A stretch of 64,000 nt of DNA from Rouxiella sp. WC2420 (GCF_041200025.1 NZ_CP165628.1:3534001-3598000); one strand, 5' to 3'. Counted from the first letter of the stretch, positions 23,443-34,214 are shown. Notes: generated by a model from the sequence alone, not told the origin. Numbers and translations are program-made.

Positions 23443-23688
23443 ATGAAAGTTGGAGTGTCCCAACTCATCAAAGTGATCGGTGACGATCGCATTAACTACC
23501 AAATCCTAAACCACGCTATCACCAGCATCCGCACCGCTAAAGCCCACTCCACTATCTCTTTTAAAACTGATGCAGTCACAGCAGTTGGAGAACTGGCCGG
23601 CACTAATAAGGTTGGGCTTGTTATCTGGGTTGATGAAGCGGTGTTTAACACCGAATTAGCGAAACTTGGTGAAGGAGTTAAATCGTGA
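23443..23688 (+). CDS. Small phage protein
   Basis: An 81-residue protein starting MKVGVSQLIKVIGDDRINYQILNHAIT behind GAGGTG. It has mixed helix and strand content (AHSTISFKTDAVTAVGELAG, VGLVIWVDEAVFNTEL). It lies between the clamp-like gene and a frameshifted gene whose start overlaps its stop by 4 bases. No family was recognised, though similar genes are common in lambdoid left operons. Confidence 0.7.
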   Translation: MKVGVSQLIKVIGDDRINYQILNHAITSIRTAKAHSTISFKTDAVTAVGELAGTNKVGLVIWVDEAVFNTELAKLGEGVKS

Positions 23689-24111
23689 AAATTGAAAACT
23701 CACAGATTACCAGGCTCCGTTTAACCGAGCTCAAGAATCTAGACCCAGTTGAAGTGATCGTGGACAACATTGCCGAGCACAAAGGCAAAATCACCATCAG
23801 CTGCTATGGCAGTTCTTGGACGGCATATTGGGGCGCAATGTCTGCAAATACCGTCCAGGAGTTTTTTAACTGGTGCGGTAGGGGAGTTAGAAAATCACAC
23901 CGTCATCGGATATAGCGAGGAGTGGGAATACGTTAATAGCCATTTCACCAGAGAAGGCGCGGAGGCATTCATTAAGCGCAAGAAGCACGATTATCGTGAA
24001 GGACTGCGGGTCTACGTAGATGCCAATATCTACTGCTGGGAATTTAACGCTATTAAAGAGGCACTGATGGATGGCCGCCTAGTGATGAAGGAGCAACCTC
24101 ATGACCAATAA
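23685..24111 (+). pseudogene. Phage gene disrupted by a frameshift or small deletion
   Basis: The first part (frame of 23685) begins MKIENSQITRLRLTELKNLDPVEV and runs to FFNWCGRG, then leaves the coding pattern and stops at 23915. The second part continues in another frame from about 23876 (VGELENHTVIGYSEEWEYV) to 24111 (KEQPHDQ). Each part looks like real phage protein, and together they would make about 140 residues. Either one gene has lost its frame at 23870-23885 or two adjacent genes were fused by deletion. Confidence 0.65.
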
Positions 24112-24583
24112 AACCTTGCTCGTAGAGGGAGTTATTTGCAAAGGCTCCCTTCAATTCGGTAGTGGCTGCGGCAGCTGTTCGCGTTGCAAAGATGAAATTA
24201 GGTCAGTATTTACCAGACTCGAAGCGGCAGAGGCCGAGATTGCCGCGCTGCGCGGGGCGGCGGTGCCTGTGGCATGGGCTTGCCGAGCGACAGCCGAACG
24301 ACGTGAATTGTATGGAATTTCAGACCACTGGACTATTGACACTAGAGTGCTTGTAGAAGGAGCACCAAAACCAACCGTTATCTGGTACGAATACCAGCCA
24401 CTGTTTACCCACCCTGCGCCACCTGTCGTGGTGTTGGAAAAACTAACTGTTGGTGAGGTTATGCATAGAAGCGGGTTTGATAGGCAGTATGCCGAAGGTT
24501 GGTGTTCTGCAACCGACTGGGCAATCAACCAGTACAAGACTGCTGGCATCACCGTTAAAACTGTCGATGGCGAGGAGGCGTGA
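24101..24583 (+). CDS. Ea22-like phage protein
   Basis: A 160-residue protein. The N-terminal part has a Cys cluster (GCGSCSRCKD). The middle has the typical LEAAEAEIAALRGAAVPVAWACRA linker and LFTHPAPP, which recur in Ea22-like (PF13935) proteins of lambdoid prophages. The C-terminal part is unique. These mosaic proteins vary by domain swapping and have no known function. It overlaps the preceding gene by 11 bp and the next by a base or so. Confidence 0.75.
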   Translation: MTNKTLLVEGVICKGSLQFGSGCGSCSRCKDEIRSVFTRLEAAEAEIAALRGAAVPVAWACRATAERRELYGISDHWTIDTRVLVEGAPKPTVIWYEYQPLFTHPAPPVVVLEKLTVGEVMHRSGFDRQYAEGWCSATDWAINQYKTAGITVKTVDGEEA

Positions 24584-24882
24584 TGCCGACATTTTCGCAG
24601 TTAATTTCCTACAAGCTTGACCGTGAAAACAGAACTACTGAAACAATTTATTATGTCCAGCAAGCCTCAAGAACGGTTCCGGTAATTGGTAAGAACAGCA
24701 GGTCCATTATTGACCAAGAATTGATTATATCTGGCAGGCTGGACTACCGTCATTATACCGCCAATATGGTTATGGCAGGTTTTCCAAAAGATTACGGGTC
24801 GGAGCGAGAAGCCGCGCTGAAATACGCAGAATGGTTGCAGCGAATGGGCGCGGCAATTGAGGATTTTTGGAGTGAAGCATGA
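24583..24882 (+). CDS. Small phage protein
   Basis: A 99-residue protein starting MPTFSQLISYKLDRENRTTETIYY, with AGGAGG four bases upstream. It is rich in tyrosine and ends with a helix (ALKYAEWLQRMGAAIEDFWSEA). It overlaps both neighbours in the left operon. No family was recognised. Confidence 0.7.
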   Translation: MPTFSQLISYKLDRENRTTETIYYVQQASRTVPVIGKNSRSIIDQELIISGRLDYRHYTANMVMAGFPKDYGSEREAALKYAEWLQRMGAAIEDFWSEA

Positions 24883-25181
24883 GCGATAAAATCAGTGATG
24901 AACGTCTTATAGAAATTATGGAAAGACGATCCCCTTCATTACGGTGGGGTGAGGCAGAGAACATAGCAAAAGAGCTCCTCGCCCGCCGCGCCGCCGAGGT
25001 TAAGCCGGTGAAGTTCCCTAAAGACATGCAGATGTCTGATGCCGTTAAGACCAATATTTCTTCGGATTTTATGGATGGATATAACGTTCGTGGAGTTATG
25101 GACCGTAAAGCTGTTGAAGCCGCTGGCATTAGCGTTTTATCTGCTGATCCCGTGGCAGAGTTTCCACCAGCAAGCACTTAA
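24879..25181 (+). CDS. Ead/Ea22-type small phage protein
   Basis: A 100-residue protein starting MSDKISDERLIEIMERRSPSLRWGEAENIAKELLARRAAE, a start shared by several mosaic Ead/Ea22-like proteins of enterobacterial prophages. The C-terminal part (FMDGYNVRGVMDRKAVEAAGISV) is typical of the same group. It overlaps the previous gene by 4 bases. The function is unknown. Confidence 0.7.
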   Translation: MSDKISDERLIEIMERRSPSLRWGEAENIAKELLARRAAEVKPVKFPKDMQMSDAVKTNISSDFMDGYNVRGVMDRKAVEAAGISVLSADPVAEFPPAST

Positions 25182-25222
25182 ATATCACCCTGTGTGCAGC
25201 AGGTTAATATATGGAGTAATTT

Positions 25223-25465
25223 ATGGCGAGAACATTAACGTTAGATGCATGGGCTCGGGATGAGTTTTCCGCGCCGATACCCAGCAAACCAACACTGCTG
25301 AGGTATGCAAAAAGCGGCATGATATCTCCCCCACCCTTTAAGGCTGGGCGTTGCTGGCGTGTTGAAGCGTCAGCGCGATTCATTGGCATGGCTGATAAAC
25401 CCGTTATCTTGAAGGATGATAATCCACGTTTAATGAGGATTCTCGAAGATGGCACGTCCACGTAA
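25223..25465 (+). CDS. xis: Excisionase
   Basis: An 80-residue basic protein. LTLDAWARDEFSAPIPSKPTLLRYAKSGMISPPPFKAGRCWRVE forms the winged-helix fold of the phage excisionase family (PF07825), as in phages 21 and e14. Xis bends the attachment DNA and steers integrase to excision. It overlaps the integrase gene by 17 bp, as is usual. Confidence 0.88.
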   Translation: MARTLTLDAWARDEFSAPIPSKPTLLRYAKSGMISPPPFKAGRCWRVEASARFIGMADKPVILKDDNPRLMRILEDGTST

Positions 25466-26573
25466 ATACAACGTGAACATCCCTGGGTTGTCCTGTTATA
25501 CCGACGCCAGAACCAAAAAAGTTTACTGGCGTTATAAACACCCGTTCACTGGGAAGTTTCATGGTTTAGGTGATAACGAAGAGGAAGCAAAAGCAATAGC
25601 GATTGAGGCGAACTCCCGGCTTGCCGAGCAAAAAATGAAGCAGATGTTTACGATAAAGGAGAGGATTAGTACCAAAATTGGGATGTCGATTACTGTTACG
25701 AGTTGGCTGGATAAGTATCTCATGATCCAGAAGGAAAGGTTGAAGGCTGCCGAAATAAAGTTGAACACCTTTAAGCAAAAAACAGCCCCCATTGAAACCT
25801 TCAGGCGTGAATGTGGGTCTATGGAACTGCAGTCGGTTGGAGCAAAGGACATCGCTGCCATCATCGAGCAGTATAAAGACAAGGGACAGCGCAGAATGGC
25901 CCAGGTTGTGCGCATGGTGTTAGTTGATGTCTATAAAGAAGCGCAGCATGCCGGCGAGGTTAGTCCAGGCTACAACCCAGCGATGGCCACCAGAAAGCCA
26001 GTGAATAAAGTTCAGCGAGAACGTTTTGATCTTGAAGAGTGGCAAGTGATTTTTAAAGCGGCTGAGAGTGCTCAAAAGTACGTACAAAATTCTATGCTCC
26101 TTGCCGTCGCTACTGGCCAGCGCCTGGGTGATATATCGCGAATGAAGTTTTCCGATATATGGGATGACCATCTGCATGTTGAACAGGAGAAAACGGGAAT
26201 GAAGCTGGCGATCCCGCTTTCACTGCGTTGCGATGCGTTGGACATTTCTCTGAGGGATATTATAAATCGTTGCCGGGATATGATTGTTAGCCCCTATATT
26301 TTGCACATCCATCACACCACAGGAATAGCAAAGCGTGGGGGTAAAGTTTCAGCCGCTTCTATAACGTCATCGTTCTCCCAGGTTCGAGATCGCAGCGGCT
26401 TAAAGTGGACGGAAGGTACCCCGCCAACATTCCACGAACAGCGCTCACTATCAGAACGGCTTTACCGTGCCCAGGGCATCGACACACAAAAGTTATTAGG
26501 CCACAAAAACCAGCAAATGACAGATCGCTATAACGATGACCGAGGAAAGGACTGGGTTGTTTTGGCGATTTAA
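25449..26573 (+). CDS. int: Tyrosine integrase, icd-specific type
   Basis: A 374-residue tyrosine recombinase. The N-terminal arm-binding part (MARPRKYNVNIPGLSCYTDA) is followed by a core-binding domain. The catalytic set is visible: Arg in ATGQRLGDISRMKF, His-x-x-Arg in FHEQRSLSERL, and the nucleophile Tyr in LLGHKNQQMTDRYND. It lies 123 bp from the icd attachment repeat, as in phage 21 and e14, whose integrases use icd. All catalytic residues are present, so it should be active. Confidence 0.93.
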   Translation: MARPRKYNVNIPGLSCYTDARTKKVYWRYKHPFTGKFHGLGDNEEEAKAIAIEANSRLAEQKMKQMFTIKERISTKIGMSITVTSWLDKYLMIQKERLKAAEIKLNTFKQKTAPIETFRRECGSMELQSVGAKDIAAIIEQYKDKGQRRMAQVVRMVLVDVYKEAQHAGEVSPGYNPAMATRKPVNKVQRERFDLEEWQVIFKAAESAQKYVQNSMLLAVATGQRLGDISRMKFSDIWDDHLHVEQEKTGMKLAIPLSLRCDALDISLRDIINRCRDMIVSPYILHIHHTTGIAKRGGKVSAASITSSFSQVRDRSGLKWTEGTPPTFHEQRSLSERLYRAQGIDTQKLLGHKNQQMTDRYNDDRGKDWVVLAI

Positions 26574-26592
26574 TCAGTGCGTATTTTGTACA

Positions 26593-26625
26593 GTTTTGCA
26601 GAAGAGTTTTGCAGGGGTTTTGCAG
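26593..26625 (+). repeat. Candidate integrase arm-type repeats, right end
   Basis: GTTTTGCAG occurs three times (26593, 26606, 26617) with spacing of 11-13 bases, about 70 bp from the icd copy. A degenerate copy of the same array is at 9677-9708. Confidence 0.55.
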
Positions 26626-26640
26626 AGGAATATTTAGAGG

Positions 26641-26672
26641 GTTAAAAACAAAGGGGGACCTGCGTCCGCCCC
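26641..26672 (-). terminator. Terminator of the reconstituted icd
   Basis: On the minus strand GGGGCGGAC and GTCCCCC form the stem, followed by TTTGTTTTT. It lies 25 bp after the icd stop and is supplied by the prophage side of the junction. Confidence 0.75.
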
Positions 26673-26696
26673 ATGTTTATTTTGAAAATGACCGCA

Positions 26697-26857
26697 TTAC
26701 ATATTAGCGATCATCGCATCGCCAAACTCAGAGCATTTCAGCAGCTTGGCGCCGTCCATCAGACGTTCGAAATCGTAGGTCACGGTTTTCTTGGCGATCG
26801 CCGCTTCCATACCTTTAACGATCAGGTCTGCCGCTTCGAACCACTCCAAATGACGCA
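26697..26857 (-). repeat. Attachment-site repeat inside the intact icd
   Basis: These are the last 53 codons plus stop of icd, brought in by the prophage and keeping the encoded protein almost unchanged. The partner repeat is at 9394-9554. Confidence 0.92.
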
Positions 26858-27950
26858 ACATCATTTCCGCAGACAGGATCACTGAACCAGGGTTCACTTT
26901 ATCCTGTCCGGCGTATTTCGGTGCCGTGCCGTGGGTAGCTTCAAACAGTGCGCATTCAGAACCAATGTTTGCGCCCGGTGCGATACCAATGCCGCCAACC
27001 TGCGCCGCCAATGCGTCGGAAATATAGTCACCGTTGAGATTCATACAGGCGATCACGTCATATTCAGCCGGACGCAGCAGAATCTGTTGCAAGAAGGCAT
27101 CGGCAATAACGTCTTTAATAATGATGTCTTTGCCATTGTTAGGATTCTTGATTTTGACCCAAGGTCCACCGTCAATGAGTTCACCGCCAAACTCTTCGCG
27201 AGCCAGCTGGTAGCCCCAATCCTTGAAGGCACCTTCGGTAAATTTCATGATGTTGCCCTTGTGAACCAGAGTCAGTGAATCACGATCGTTGGTGATAGTG
27301 TATTCAATGGCCGCACGTACCAGGCGTTTGGTGCCTTCTTCCGAACAAGGTTTAACGCCGATGCCGCATTGCTGCGGGAAGCGAATTTTGTTCACGCCCA
27401 TCTCGTCTTGCAGGAACTTAATCACTTTATCTGCTTCGGCAGAACCTGCTTTCCATTCGATGCCAGCATAGATATCTTCTGAGTTTTCACGGAAAATTAC
27501 CATGTCGATATCTTCCGGGCGTTTGACCGGGCTTGGCGTACCGGTGTAATAGCGAACCGGGCGCAGACAGACATACAGGTCAAGCTGCTGACGCAAAGCC
27601 ACATTCAGTGAGCGAATGCCGCCACCGACCGGAGTGGTCAATGGGCCTTTGATCGCAACGCGGTACTCGCGGATCAGATCCAGCGTTTCCTGCGGCAGCC
27701 AAACGTCTTGACCATAAAGTTCAACGGATTTCTCACCGGTATAAATTTCCATCCAGGAAATCTTGCGCTCACCGTTGTACGCTTTCTTGACCGCCGCATC
27801 GACAACCTTGAGCATTGCCGGGGTCACATCGACACCAATACCATCCCCCTCGATGTAAGGAATGACAGGATTATTGGGAACGACCAGTTTACCTTTGGCA
27901 TCAACGGTAATCTTGGTACCTTCAGTAGGAACAACAACTTTGCTTTCCAT
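26697..27950 (-). CDS. icd: Isocitrate dehydrogenase (NADP+), prophage-completed 3' end
   Basis: A 417-residue enzyme that oxidises isocitrate to 2-oxoglutarate and CO2 with NADP+ in the TCA cycle. [21 protein letters not shown] contains the substrate-binding and phosphorylatable Ser (IRSLN) and the Arg residues of the active site. [20 protein letters not shown] is the isocitrate/isopropylmalate dehydrogenase signature. Phosphorylation by AceK controls it in related species. Its last 53 codons come from the prophage side, so the integration leaves a functional gene. Confidence 0.97.
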   Translation of the reverse strand: MESKVVVPTEGTKITVDAKGKLVVPNNPVIPYIEGDGIGVDVTPAMLKVVDAAVKKAYNGERKISWMEIYTGEKSVELYGQDVWLPQETLDLIREYRVAIKGPLTTPVGGGIRSLNVALRQQLDLYVCLRPVRYYTGTPSPVKRPEDIDMVIFRENSEDIYAGIEWKAGSAEADKVIKFLQDEMGVNKIRFPQQCGIGVKPCSEEGTKRLVRAAIEYTITNDRDSLTLVHKGNIMKFTEGAFKDWGYQLAREEFGGELIDGGPWVKIKNPNNGKDIIIKDVIADAFLQQILLRPAEYDVIACMNLNGDYISDALAAQVGGIGIAPGANIGSECALFEATHGTAPKYAGQDKVNPGSVILSAEMMLRHLEWFEAADLIVKGMEAAIAKKTVTYDFERLMDGAKLLKCSEFGDAMIANM

Positions 27951-28096
27951 TAACCTCTCCTTCAGCGCACTATTATGTTAATGATTTATGTTAATTATTT
28001 GTAAGATGCCGGTTAATATTACTTCAATAATTTGCCGACGCCAAACCGAAACCTTTTTCAAGTATAATGCGCTAATTATTCTCAACTACAACCATC

Positions 28097-28723
28097 ATGA
28101 ATAAATTATTTGTTAAGAATCACAAGGTTAAACGTTTCAGCACCCAGTCTCATCGAGAAAGTCAAGACTCGAAAAAGCCACGTAAGGTGCTGCTTTTCAA
28201 CAAGCCTTTCGATGTGTTACCGCAATTTACCGATGAAGCTGGGCGAGCAACGTTAAAAGACTATATTTCTATTACCGACGTCTATGCGGCCGGTCGCCTA
28301 GACCGCGATAGTGAAGGTCTGTTAGTGCTGACTAATGACGGGCAGTTGCAGGCGAAGCTCACTCAGCCAGGTAAACGTACCGCCAAAATTTACTTTGCCC
28401 AGGTTGAAGGTGAACCACAAGAATCTGCTTTGAAAGCCTTCCGCCAAGGATTGCCGCTTAAAGATGGTCAAACTCTCCCTGCTGGAGTTGAACTCGTTGC
28501 AGAACCTGAATGGCTTTGGGAGCGCGTGCCGCCAATCCGTGAACGTAAAAATATTCCTACCCGCTGGCTCAAAATTACGCTTTATGAGGGTAAAAACCGG
28601 CAGGTGCGACGCATGACGGCGCATATCGGCTATCCTACTTTACGTCTTATCCGTTACAGCATGGGTGATCTTACCCTTGGCGATTTGGCTCCGGGACAAT
28701 GGAAGGAAATACCTTATGTTTAA
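28097..28723 (+). CDS. rluE: 23S rRNA pseudouridine(2457) synthase RluE
   Basis: A 208-residue RsuA-family pseudouridine synthase. The catalytic Asp lies in [19 protein letters not shown]. The usual [15 protein letters not shown] precedes it, and the terminal motif [22 protein letters not shown] is typical. It has a short basic N-terminal extension and no S4 domain. It modifies U2457 near the peptidyl transferase centre. It diverges from icd and overlaps nudJ by 8 bp. Confidence 0.95.
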   Translation: MNKLFVKNHKVKRFSTQSHRESQDSKKPRKVLLFNKPFDVLPQFTDEAGRATLKDYISITDVYAAGRLDRDSEGLLVLTNDGQLQAKLTQPGKRTAKIYFAQVEGEPQESALKAFRQGLPLKDGQTLPAGVELVAEPEWLWERVPPIRERKNIPTRWLKITLYEGKNRQVRRMTAHIGYPTLRLIRYSMGDLTLGDLAPGQWKEIPYV

Positions 28724-29162
28724 ACCGAACGTAACTGTCGCCTGTGTGGTTCATGCCCAGGGACAATTCTTGCTGGTTGAGGAAATTGTCAACGGCAAGC
28801 TGACCCTAAACCAGCCTGCGGGACATCTTGAGGCCAATGAAACGCTGATTGCCGCTGTTCAACGCGAGCTGTTTGAAGAAACGGGCCTTGATGCACCACC
28901 GCAATTTTTCCTTGGGTTGCACCAATGGCAGGCTCCGGATAAAACCTCTTTCCTGCGTTTCTCGTTTGTGATTGATTTACCTGAGATTGTGGCCACTTTC
29001 CCGCAAGATAGCGATATCTCTGGCTGTCGTTGGCTAAGTGCCGAACAAATTATCAACTCGGCCGAGCTGCGCTCCCCGCTAGTGGCAGAAAGTATTCGTT
29101 TGTATCAACAAGGCGCGCGCTATCCGCTGGATCTTCTGGGCAATTACAATCTTCCACACTAA
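28716..29162 (+). CDS. nudJ: Nudix phosphatase NudJ
   Basis: A 148-residue enzyme with the Nudix box [20 protein letters not shown] (GX5EX7REUXEEXGU). NudJ hydrolyses nucleoside triphosphates and diphosphates and, in E. coli, the thiamine precursor HMP-PP. The ATG at 28716 overlaps the rluE stop, a layout conserved in the rluE-nudJ-mnmA order. [23 protein letters not shown] is the standard start. Confidence 0.93.
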   Translation: MFKPNVTVACVVHAQGQFLLVEEIVNGKLTLNQPAGHLEANETLIAAVQRELFEETGLDAPPQFFLGLHQWQAPDKTSFLRFSFVIDLPEIVATFPQDSDISGCRWLSAEQIINSAELRSPLVAESIRLYQQGARYPLDLLGNYNLPH

Positions 29163-29330
29163 TTGACGCTCTCTTGCCCGCCGCACCGATCGGCGGTGCA
29201 GCAAAGGCGGCAACGTGATAAAATTCTTCCCGCTATTTTTAAGCCCCCGTAAAAAATGTCGTTGGCGCGCGGCCTTCATCCTCGCCTGAACGGCATTAAA
29301 CGGGTTATGACTCTATGTTTTGGAACTGCT

Positions 29331-30440
29331 ATGTCAGACAACAGCCAGAAAAAAGTGATCGTCGGGATGTCCGGCGGCGTCGACTCCTCAGTCTCTGCTT
29401 ACCTGCTACAACAACAGGGATATCAGGTCGAGGGGCTCTTTATGAAGAATTGGGAAGAGGACGACGATGAAGAATACTGCTCCGCCGCGACTGACCTTGC
29501 CGATGCGCAAGCGGTAAGCGACAAGCTGGGCATCAAGCTGCATACCATTAACTTTGCAGCCGAATACTGGGACAACGTTTTCGAACATTTCCTGCAGGAA
29601 TACAAGGCCGGACGCACGCCAAACCCGGATATTCTTTGCAATAAAGAAATCAAGTTCAAAGCTTTCCTGGAGTTCGCCGCTGAAGATTTAGGTGCTGACT
29701 ATATTGCCACCGGGCACTACGTGCGTCGCAAGGACAGCAACGGGCAAAGCCAGCTGCTGCGCGGCCTCGATGGCAATAAAGATCAAAGCTATTTCCTGTA
29801 CACGCTCGGCAGCAACCAAATTGCCAAAAGCCTGTTCCCTGTCGGAGAACTCGAGAAACCAGAGGTTCGCCGCATCGCGGAAGAGCAAGAGCTGGTGACG
29901 GCGAAGAAAAAAGATTCCACCGGTATCTGCTTTATCGGCGAGCGTAAATTCCGTGATTTTTTGGGTCGCTATCTGCCAGCCCAACCGGGTCCTATCAAAA
30001 GCGTTGACGGTCAGGACATGGGGCAGCATCAGGGTCTGATGTACCACACCCTTGGCCAACGCAAGGGTCTGGGCATTGGCGGTCAAAAAGACGGCGGAGA
30101 AGATCCGTGGTATGTGGTCGATAAAGACGTGGCCAACAATATTCTTTATGTCGCACAGGGCCACGAGCATCCGCGTCTGATGTCCGTTGGACTGATCGCC
30201 CAGCAATTGGATTGGGTCGATCGCCAGCCAATTTCTACTGCTGTGCAATGCGTAGTGAAAACACGCTATCGTCAGGAAGATATTCCCTGCGTGATTACAC
30301 CGCTCGACGACAACCGTATCGAAGTTCGCTTTGAATCACCTGTCGCGGCAGTCACTCCGGGCCAGTCAGCCGTATTCTATCAGGGTGAAATCTGCCTTGG
30401 CGGCGGCGTTATTGAGCAACGCATCCCGCTAATTCAATAA
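29331..30440 (+). CDS. mnmA: tRNA-specific 2-thiouridylase MnmA
   Basis: A 369-residue enzyme. The PP-loop [17 protein letters not shown] binds ATP. The catalytic cysteines are in [12 protein letters not shown] and [10 protein letters not shown]. MnmA receives sulfur from the IscS-Tus relay and makes 2-thiouridine at position 34 of tRNA Lys, Glu and Gln. The start [16 protein letters not shown] is chosen by homology over an upstream in-frame ATG. It is followed by an ERIC element. Confidence 0.96.
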   Translation: MSDNSQKKVIVGMSGGVDSSVSAYLLQQQGYQVEGLFMKNWEEDDDEEYCSAATDLADAQAVSDKLGIKLHTINFAAEYWDNVFEHFLQEYKAGRTPNPDILCNKEIKFKAFLEFAAEDLGADYIATGHYVRRKDSNGQSQLLRGLDGNKDQSYFLYTLGSNQIAKSLFPVGELEKPEVRRIAEEQELVTAKKKDSTGICFIGERKFRDFLGRYLPAQPGPIKSVDGQDMGQHQGLMYHTLGQRKGLGIGGQKDGGEDPWYVVDKDVANNILYVAQGHEHPRLMSVGLIAQQLDWVDRQPISTAVQCVVKTRYRQEDIPCVITPLDDNRIEVRFESPVAAVTPGQSAVFYQGEICLGGGVIEQRIPLIQ

Positions 30441-30443
30441 TTC

Positions 30444-30571
30444 ATACCCAATAGATTTGATGCTGCAGCAAGGTAGCAACCTAATTTCCCCTATGAGCTT
30501 ACATAGATAAGTGACTGGGGTAATAAGGAAGCATGACAGCTGCAGCATGAAAAATGAAAAATGAAAGGTAT
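30444..30571. repeat. ERIC element
   Basis: A 128-bp imperfect palindrome beginning ATACCCAATAGATTT and ending with GGTAT. The core contains GAGCTTACAT and AAGTGACTGGGGT, corresponding to the conserved ERIC centre known from ERIC-PCR primers. It lies between the convergent mnmA and lprI-like genes. The usual ERIC length is about 127 bp, so this copy is complete. Confidence 0.85.
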
Positions 30572-31002
30572 TAGCCATTCCCGCCGCTAACGTCCAGACT
30601 CGCCGCCATGGTATTTAACTCAATCGCCTTGTTGCGAATAAAGTCGAGCTTGGCCTGCAAATCGACAATTCCCCAGACTGTGCCCTGCTGCTGCTGATAA
30701 AATTTATCCAACGCGGCGAAATACGATTTCTGATAAACCAGCCAATCGCGCTGTGACTGAACGATAGCCTTTTTAGCCGCCGCAGATTGCCCTTTTAACA
30801 GAGCCTGATATTGGACGTTCAACTCCTTGTCCCAGTCGGTGTACCCCTGTTGCAAACAGCCTTCAGAGTCCAAGGTCGAGACGGCCTTTTTGGAGCAATC
30901 CTCAATTTTTTTATCGATTGCCTTACCCGGCGTTGCAGCATGTGCCGCCATAGCAGTAAGTAACACACCAATGCAGCACACCCATGAGGCTAACTTCTTC
31001 AT
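30571..31002 (-). CDS. LprI-like periplasmic protein (DUF1311)
   Basis: A 143-residue protein with a signal peptide (MKKLASWVCCIGVLLTAMAAHA). The mature part has the LprI/DUF1311 pattern: paired cysteines (DCSKKAV, GCLQQGY), WDKELNVQYQALL and SQRDWLVYQKSY. LprI of Mycobacterium inhibits lysozyme. Enterobacterial members are less studied. AAGGAAAA precedes the ATG. The stop lies at the edge of the ERIC element. Confidence 0.8.
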   Translation of the reverse strand: MKKLASWVCCIGVLLTAMAAHAATPGKAIDKKIEDCSKKAVSTLDSEGCLQQGYTDWDKELNVQYQALLKGQSAAAKKAIVQSQRDWLVYQKSYFAALDKFYQQQQGTVWGIVDLQAKLDFIRNKAIELNTMAASLDVSGGNG

Positions 31003-31249
31003 CTGATTTTCCTTTTTGAGGTGACCCAGTCGGTGATTCTGCGCGCAACTGGACGATAATTCTGCCATAAAACGCTTATTACCCACCAGGTTTACGCTCT
31101 TGGACTTATGTTATCGACTTTAGCAATGGATTCGCTGCCTTTCGGCGCTGTGTTTAGCCGCCGTTTTATGGCATGATCTGTCGCCATTAGTTGGGCACTC
31201 AGAAAAAGTCGCAGAATGTTGCTATTGAGCAACGCTTACAGGAGTAATC

Positions 31250-31876
31250 GTGGCCAAAAACTATTATGACATTACGCTGGCATTGGCTGGTATGTGCCAA
31301 TCTGCGCGTTTAGTTCAGCAATTGGCCCACGAAGGTAACTGCGCCAAGGAAGAAATGACCGTTTCACTGCGCAGCCTGCTCGAAATGAATCCGGCTTCCA
31401 CACTGGCAGTGTATGGCAATAATGAAGCCAACCTCAAAATGGGGCTCGAAACCTTGCTCGGCGTGCTCAACGCCAACCGTCAGGGATTAGGCGCGGAATT
31501 GACGCGCTATACTTTGAGTCTGATGGTGCTTGAGCGTAAACTGCACGCAAAAAAATCGTCCATGGATCAGTTGGGTCAGCGCATCGATCAGTTAGATCGC
31601 CAGTTGGCACATTTTGAACTGGAATCGGAGCAGGTAATGAGTTCGCTGGCGTCGATATATGTCGATATTGTCAGCCCTGCCGGTCCGCGCATTCAAGTGA
31701 TCGGCACACCGGCAATTTTGCAGAACACGCAAATTCAGGCTAAAGTCCGGGCCTTGCTTCTCGCGGGTATCCGCGCAGCAGTACTTTGGCAGCAAGTAGG
31801 CGGTGGCCGTCTGCAGCTAATGTTTTCCCGTAACCGATTGTTCGAACAGGCGAAAAGCATCCTCGCCCGTTGCTGA
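31250..31876 (+). CDS. hflD: High-frequency lysogenization protein HflD
   Basis: A 208-residue helical protein starting with GTG behind [34 protein letters not shown] and [19 protein letters not shown] to RLQLMFSR are standard HflD segments. In E. coli it is a peripheral inner-membrane protein that binds lambda CII and lowers lysogenisation. It lies between mnmA and purB as in other enterics. Confidence 0.95.
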   Translation: MAKNYYDITLALAGMCQSARLVQQLAHEGNCAKEEMTVSLRSLLEMNPASTLAVYGNNEANLKMGLETLLGVLNANRQGLGAELTRYTLSLMVLERKLHAKKSSMDQLGQRIDQLDRQLAHFELESEQVMSSLASIYVDIVSPAGPRIQVIGTPAILQNTQIQAKVRALLLAGIRAAVLWQQVGGGRLQLMFSRNRLFEQAKSILARC

Positions 31877-31913
31877 AAATCTGATTTGTTATACCTGCTG
31901 CAAGCAGGTATGA

Positions 31914-33320
<1,407 letters not shown>

Positions 33321-33347
33321 TCCCCGTCAGTTTAAAATAAGTTCGAT

Positions 33348-33380
33348 GGGGCAGAAACCACGCGTTTTTGCCCTATTTTT
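33348..33380 (+). terminator. Terminator of purB
   Basis: GGGCAGAAAC and GTTTTTGCCC pair with one mismatch around a 5-base loop, followed by T7. Confidence 0.75.
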
Positions 33381-33472
33381 TTAACTCTCGCCCGATTTCG
33401 TCACGTTATGAACAAATAACCCGACGCGCCTTTCGTTTCTCATTTATATTTCGTTTATATTTTCCACCTTAT

Positions 33473-33507
33473 GGTTGATAACAGGTTTATCTTATGACGA
33501 TCATAAT
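33473..33507 (+). promoter_or_regulatory. PhoP-box promoter of phoPQ (autoregulation)
   Basis: GGTTGA-TAACA-GGTTTA (33473-33489) fits the PhoP repeat (T/G)GTTTA-N5-(T/G)GTTTA with one mismatch. Exactly 12 bp later comes the -10 CATAAT (33502-33507). It is 28 bp before the phoP start, as expected for the autoregulated promoter. Confidence 0.85.
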
Positions 33508-33534
33508 GAGCCTTAGCCGAAACCGGAGAACGTT

Positions 33535-34209
33535 ATGCGAATTTTAGTCGTTGAAGATAATGCGCTTTTGCGCCATCACCTTTCTGTGCAGCTGCGGGAA
33601 ATGGGTAATCAGGTAGATTCCGCAGAGGATGCCAAAGAGGCCGACTATTTTCTGCAGGAACATGCGCCGGATATCGCTATCGTCGATCTGGGTTTGCCCG
33701 GTGAAGACGGACTCAGCATGATCCAGCGCTGGCGCAATCATCAGGTAAAATTGCCGATTCTAGTACTGACTGCGCGTGAAAGCTGGCAGGACAAAGTTGC
33801 GGTGCTGGAAGCCGGTGCCGACGATTACGTCACCAAGCCTTTTCATCTGGAAGAAGTCATTGCTCGCATGCAGGCCTTGATGCGCCGCAACAGCGGGCTT
33901 GCCTCACAGGTCATTGCCCTGCCGCCGTTCAGTATTGACCTGTCTCGTCGTGAGCTTACCGTTAACGATCAACCGGTTAAACTTACCGCTTTTGAATACA
34001 CCATCATTGAAACGCTGATCCGCAACGCTGGAAAAGTAGTCAGCAAAGACAGCCTGATGTTGCAGCTTTACCCCGATGCCGAACTGCGCGAGAGCCACAC
34101 CGTTGACGTTTTGATGGGTCGCTTACGTAAAAAACTGCAGGTTGAACATCCGGTCGAGGTGATTACAACGGTTCGAGGTCAAGGTTATCGCTTTGATATT
34201 CGGCCTTGA
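33535..34209 (+). CDS. phoP: Response regulator PhoP
   Basis: A 224-residue OmpR-family regulator. The receiver domain has the acidic pocket (VVEDN), phospho-acceptor Asp in [13 protein letters not shown], Thr in VLTARES and Lys in DYVTKPFH. The C-terminal winged helix ends [16 protein letters not shown]. It responds with PhoQ to low Mg2+, acid and cationic peptides, and controls lipid A and stress genes. Its stop overlaps the region just before phoQ. Confidence 0.97.
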   Translation: MRILVVEDNALLRHHLSVQLREMGNQVDSAEDAKEADYFLQEHAPDIAIVDLGLPGEDGLSMIQRWRNHQVKLPILVLTARESWQDKVAVLEAGADDYVTKPFHLEEVIARMQALMRRNSGLASQVIALPPFSIDLSRRELTVNDQPVKLTAFEYTIIETLIRNAGKVVSKDSLMLQLYPDAELRESHTVDVLMGRLRKKLQVEHPVEVITTVRGQGYRFDIRP

Positions 34210-34214
34210 ATCTA

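Larger units (their letters stand above)
9555..26696. mobile_element. Defective lambdoid prophage integrated in icd
   Basis: The element is bounded by the 161-bp icd duplication. Integrase and excisionase lie next to the intact icd copy, as in phage 21 and e14. It keeps immunity, replication and left-operon genes, but has no terminase, portal, capsid, tail assembly or lysis gene. A deletion near 12,140-12,160 joins a LexA-like early gene to a tailspike late gene. It also carries an IS3-family insertion. It cannot make particles alone but could still excise. Confidence 0.93.

Noticed and set aside
26690-26860. CRISPR-like interpretation of repeated segments around the prophage
   Set aside because: The repeats are two copies of the icd end at prophage borders, not an array of short repeats with spacers. 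No CRISPR array or cas gene is present in the window.
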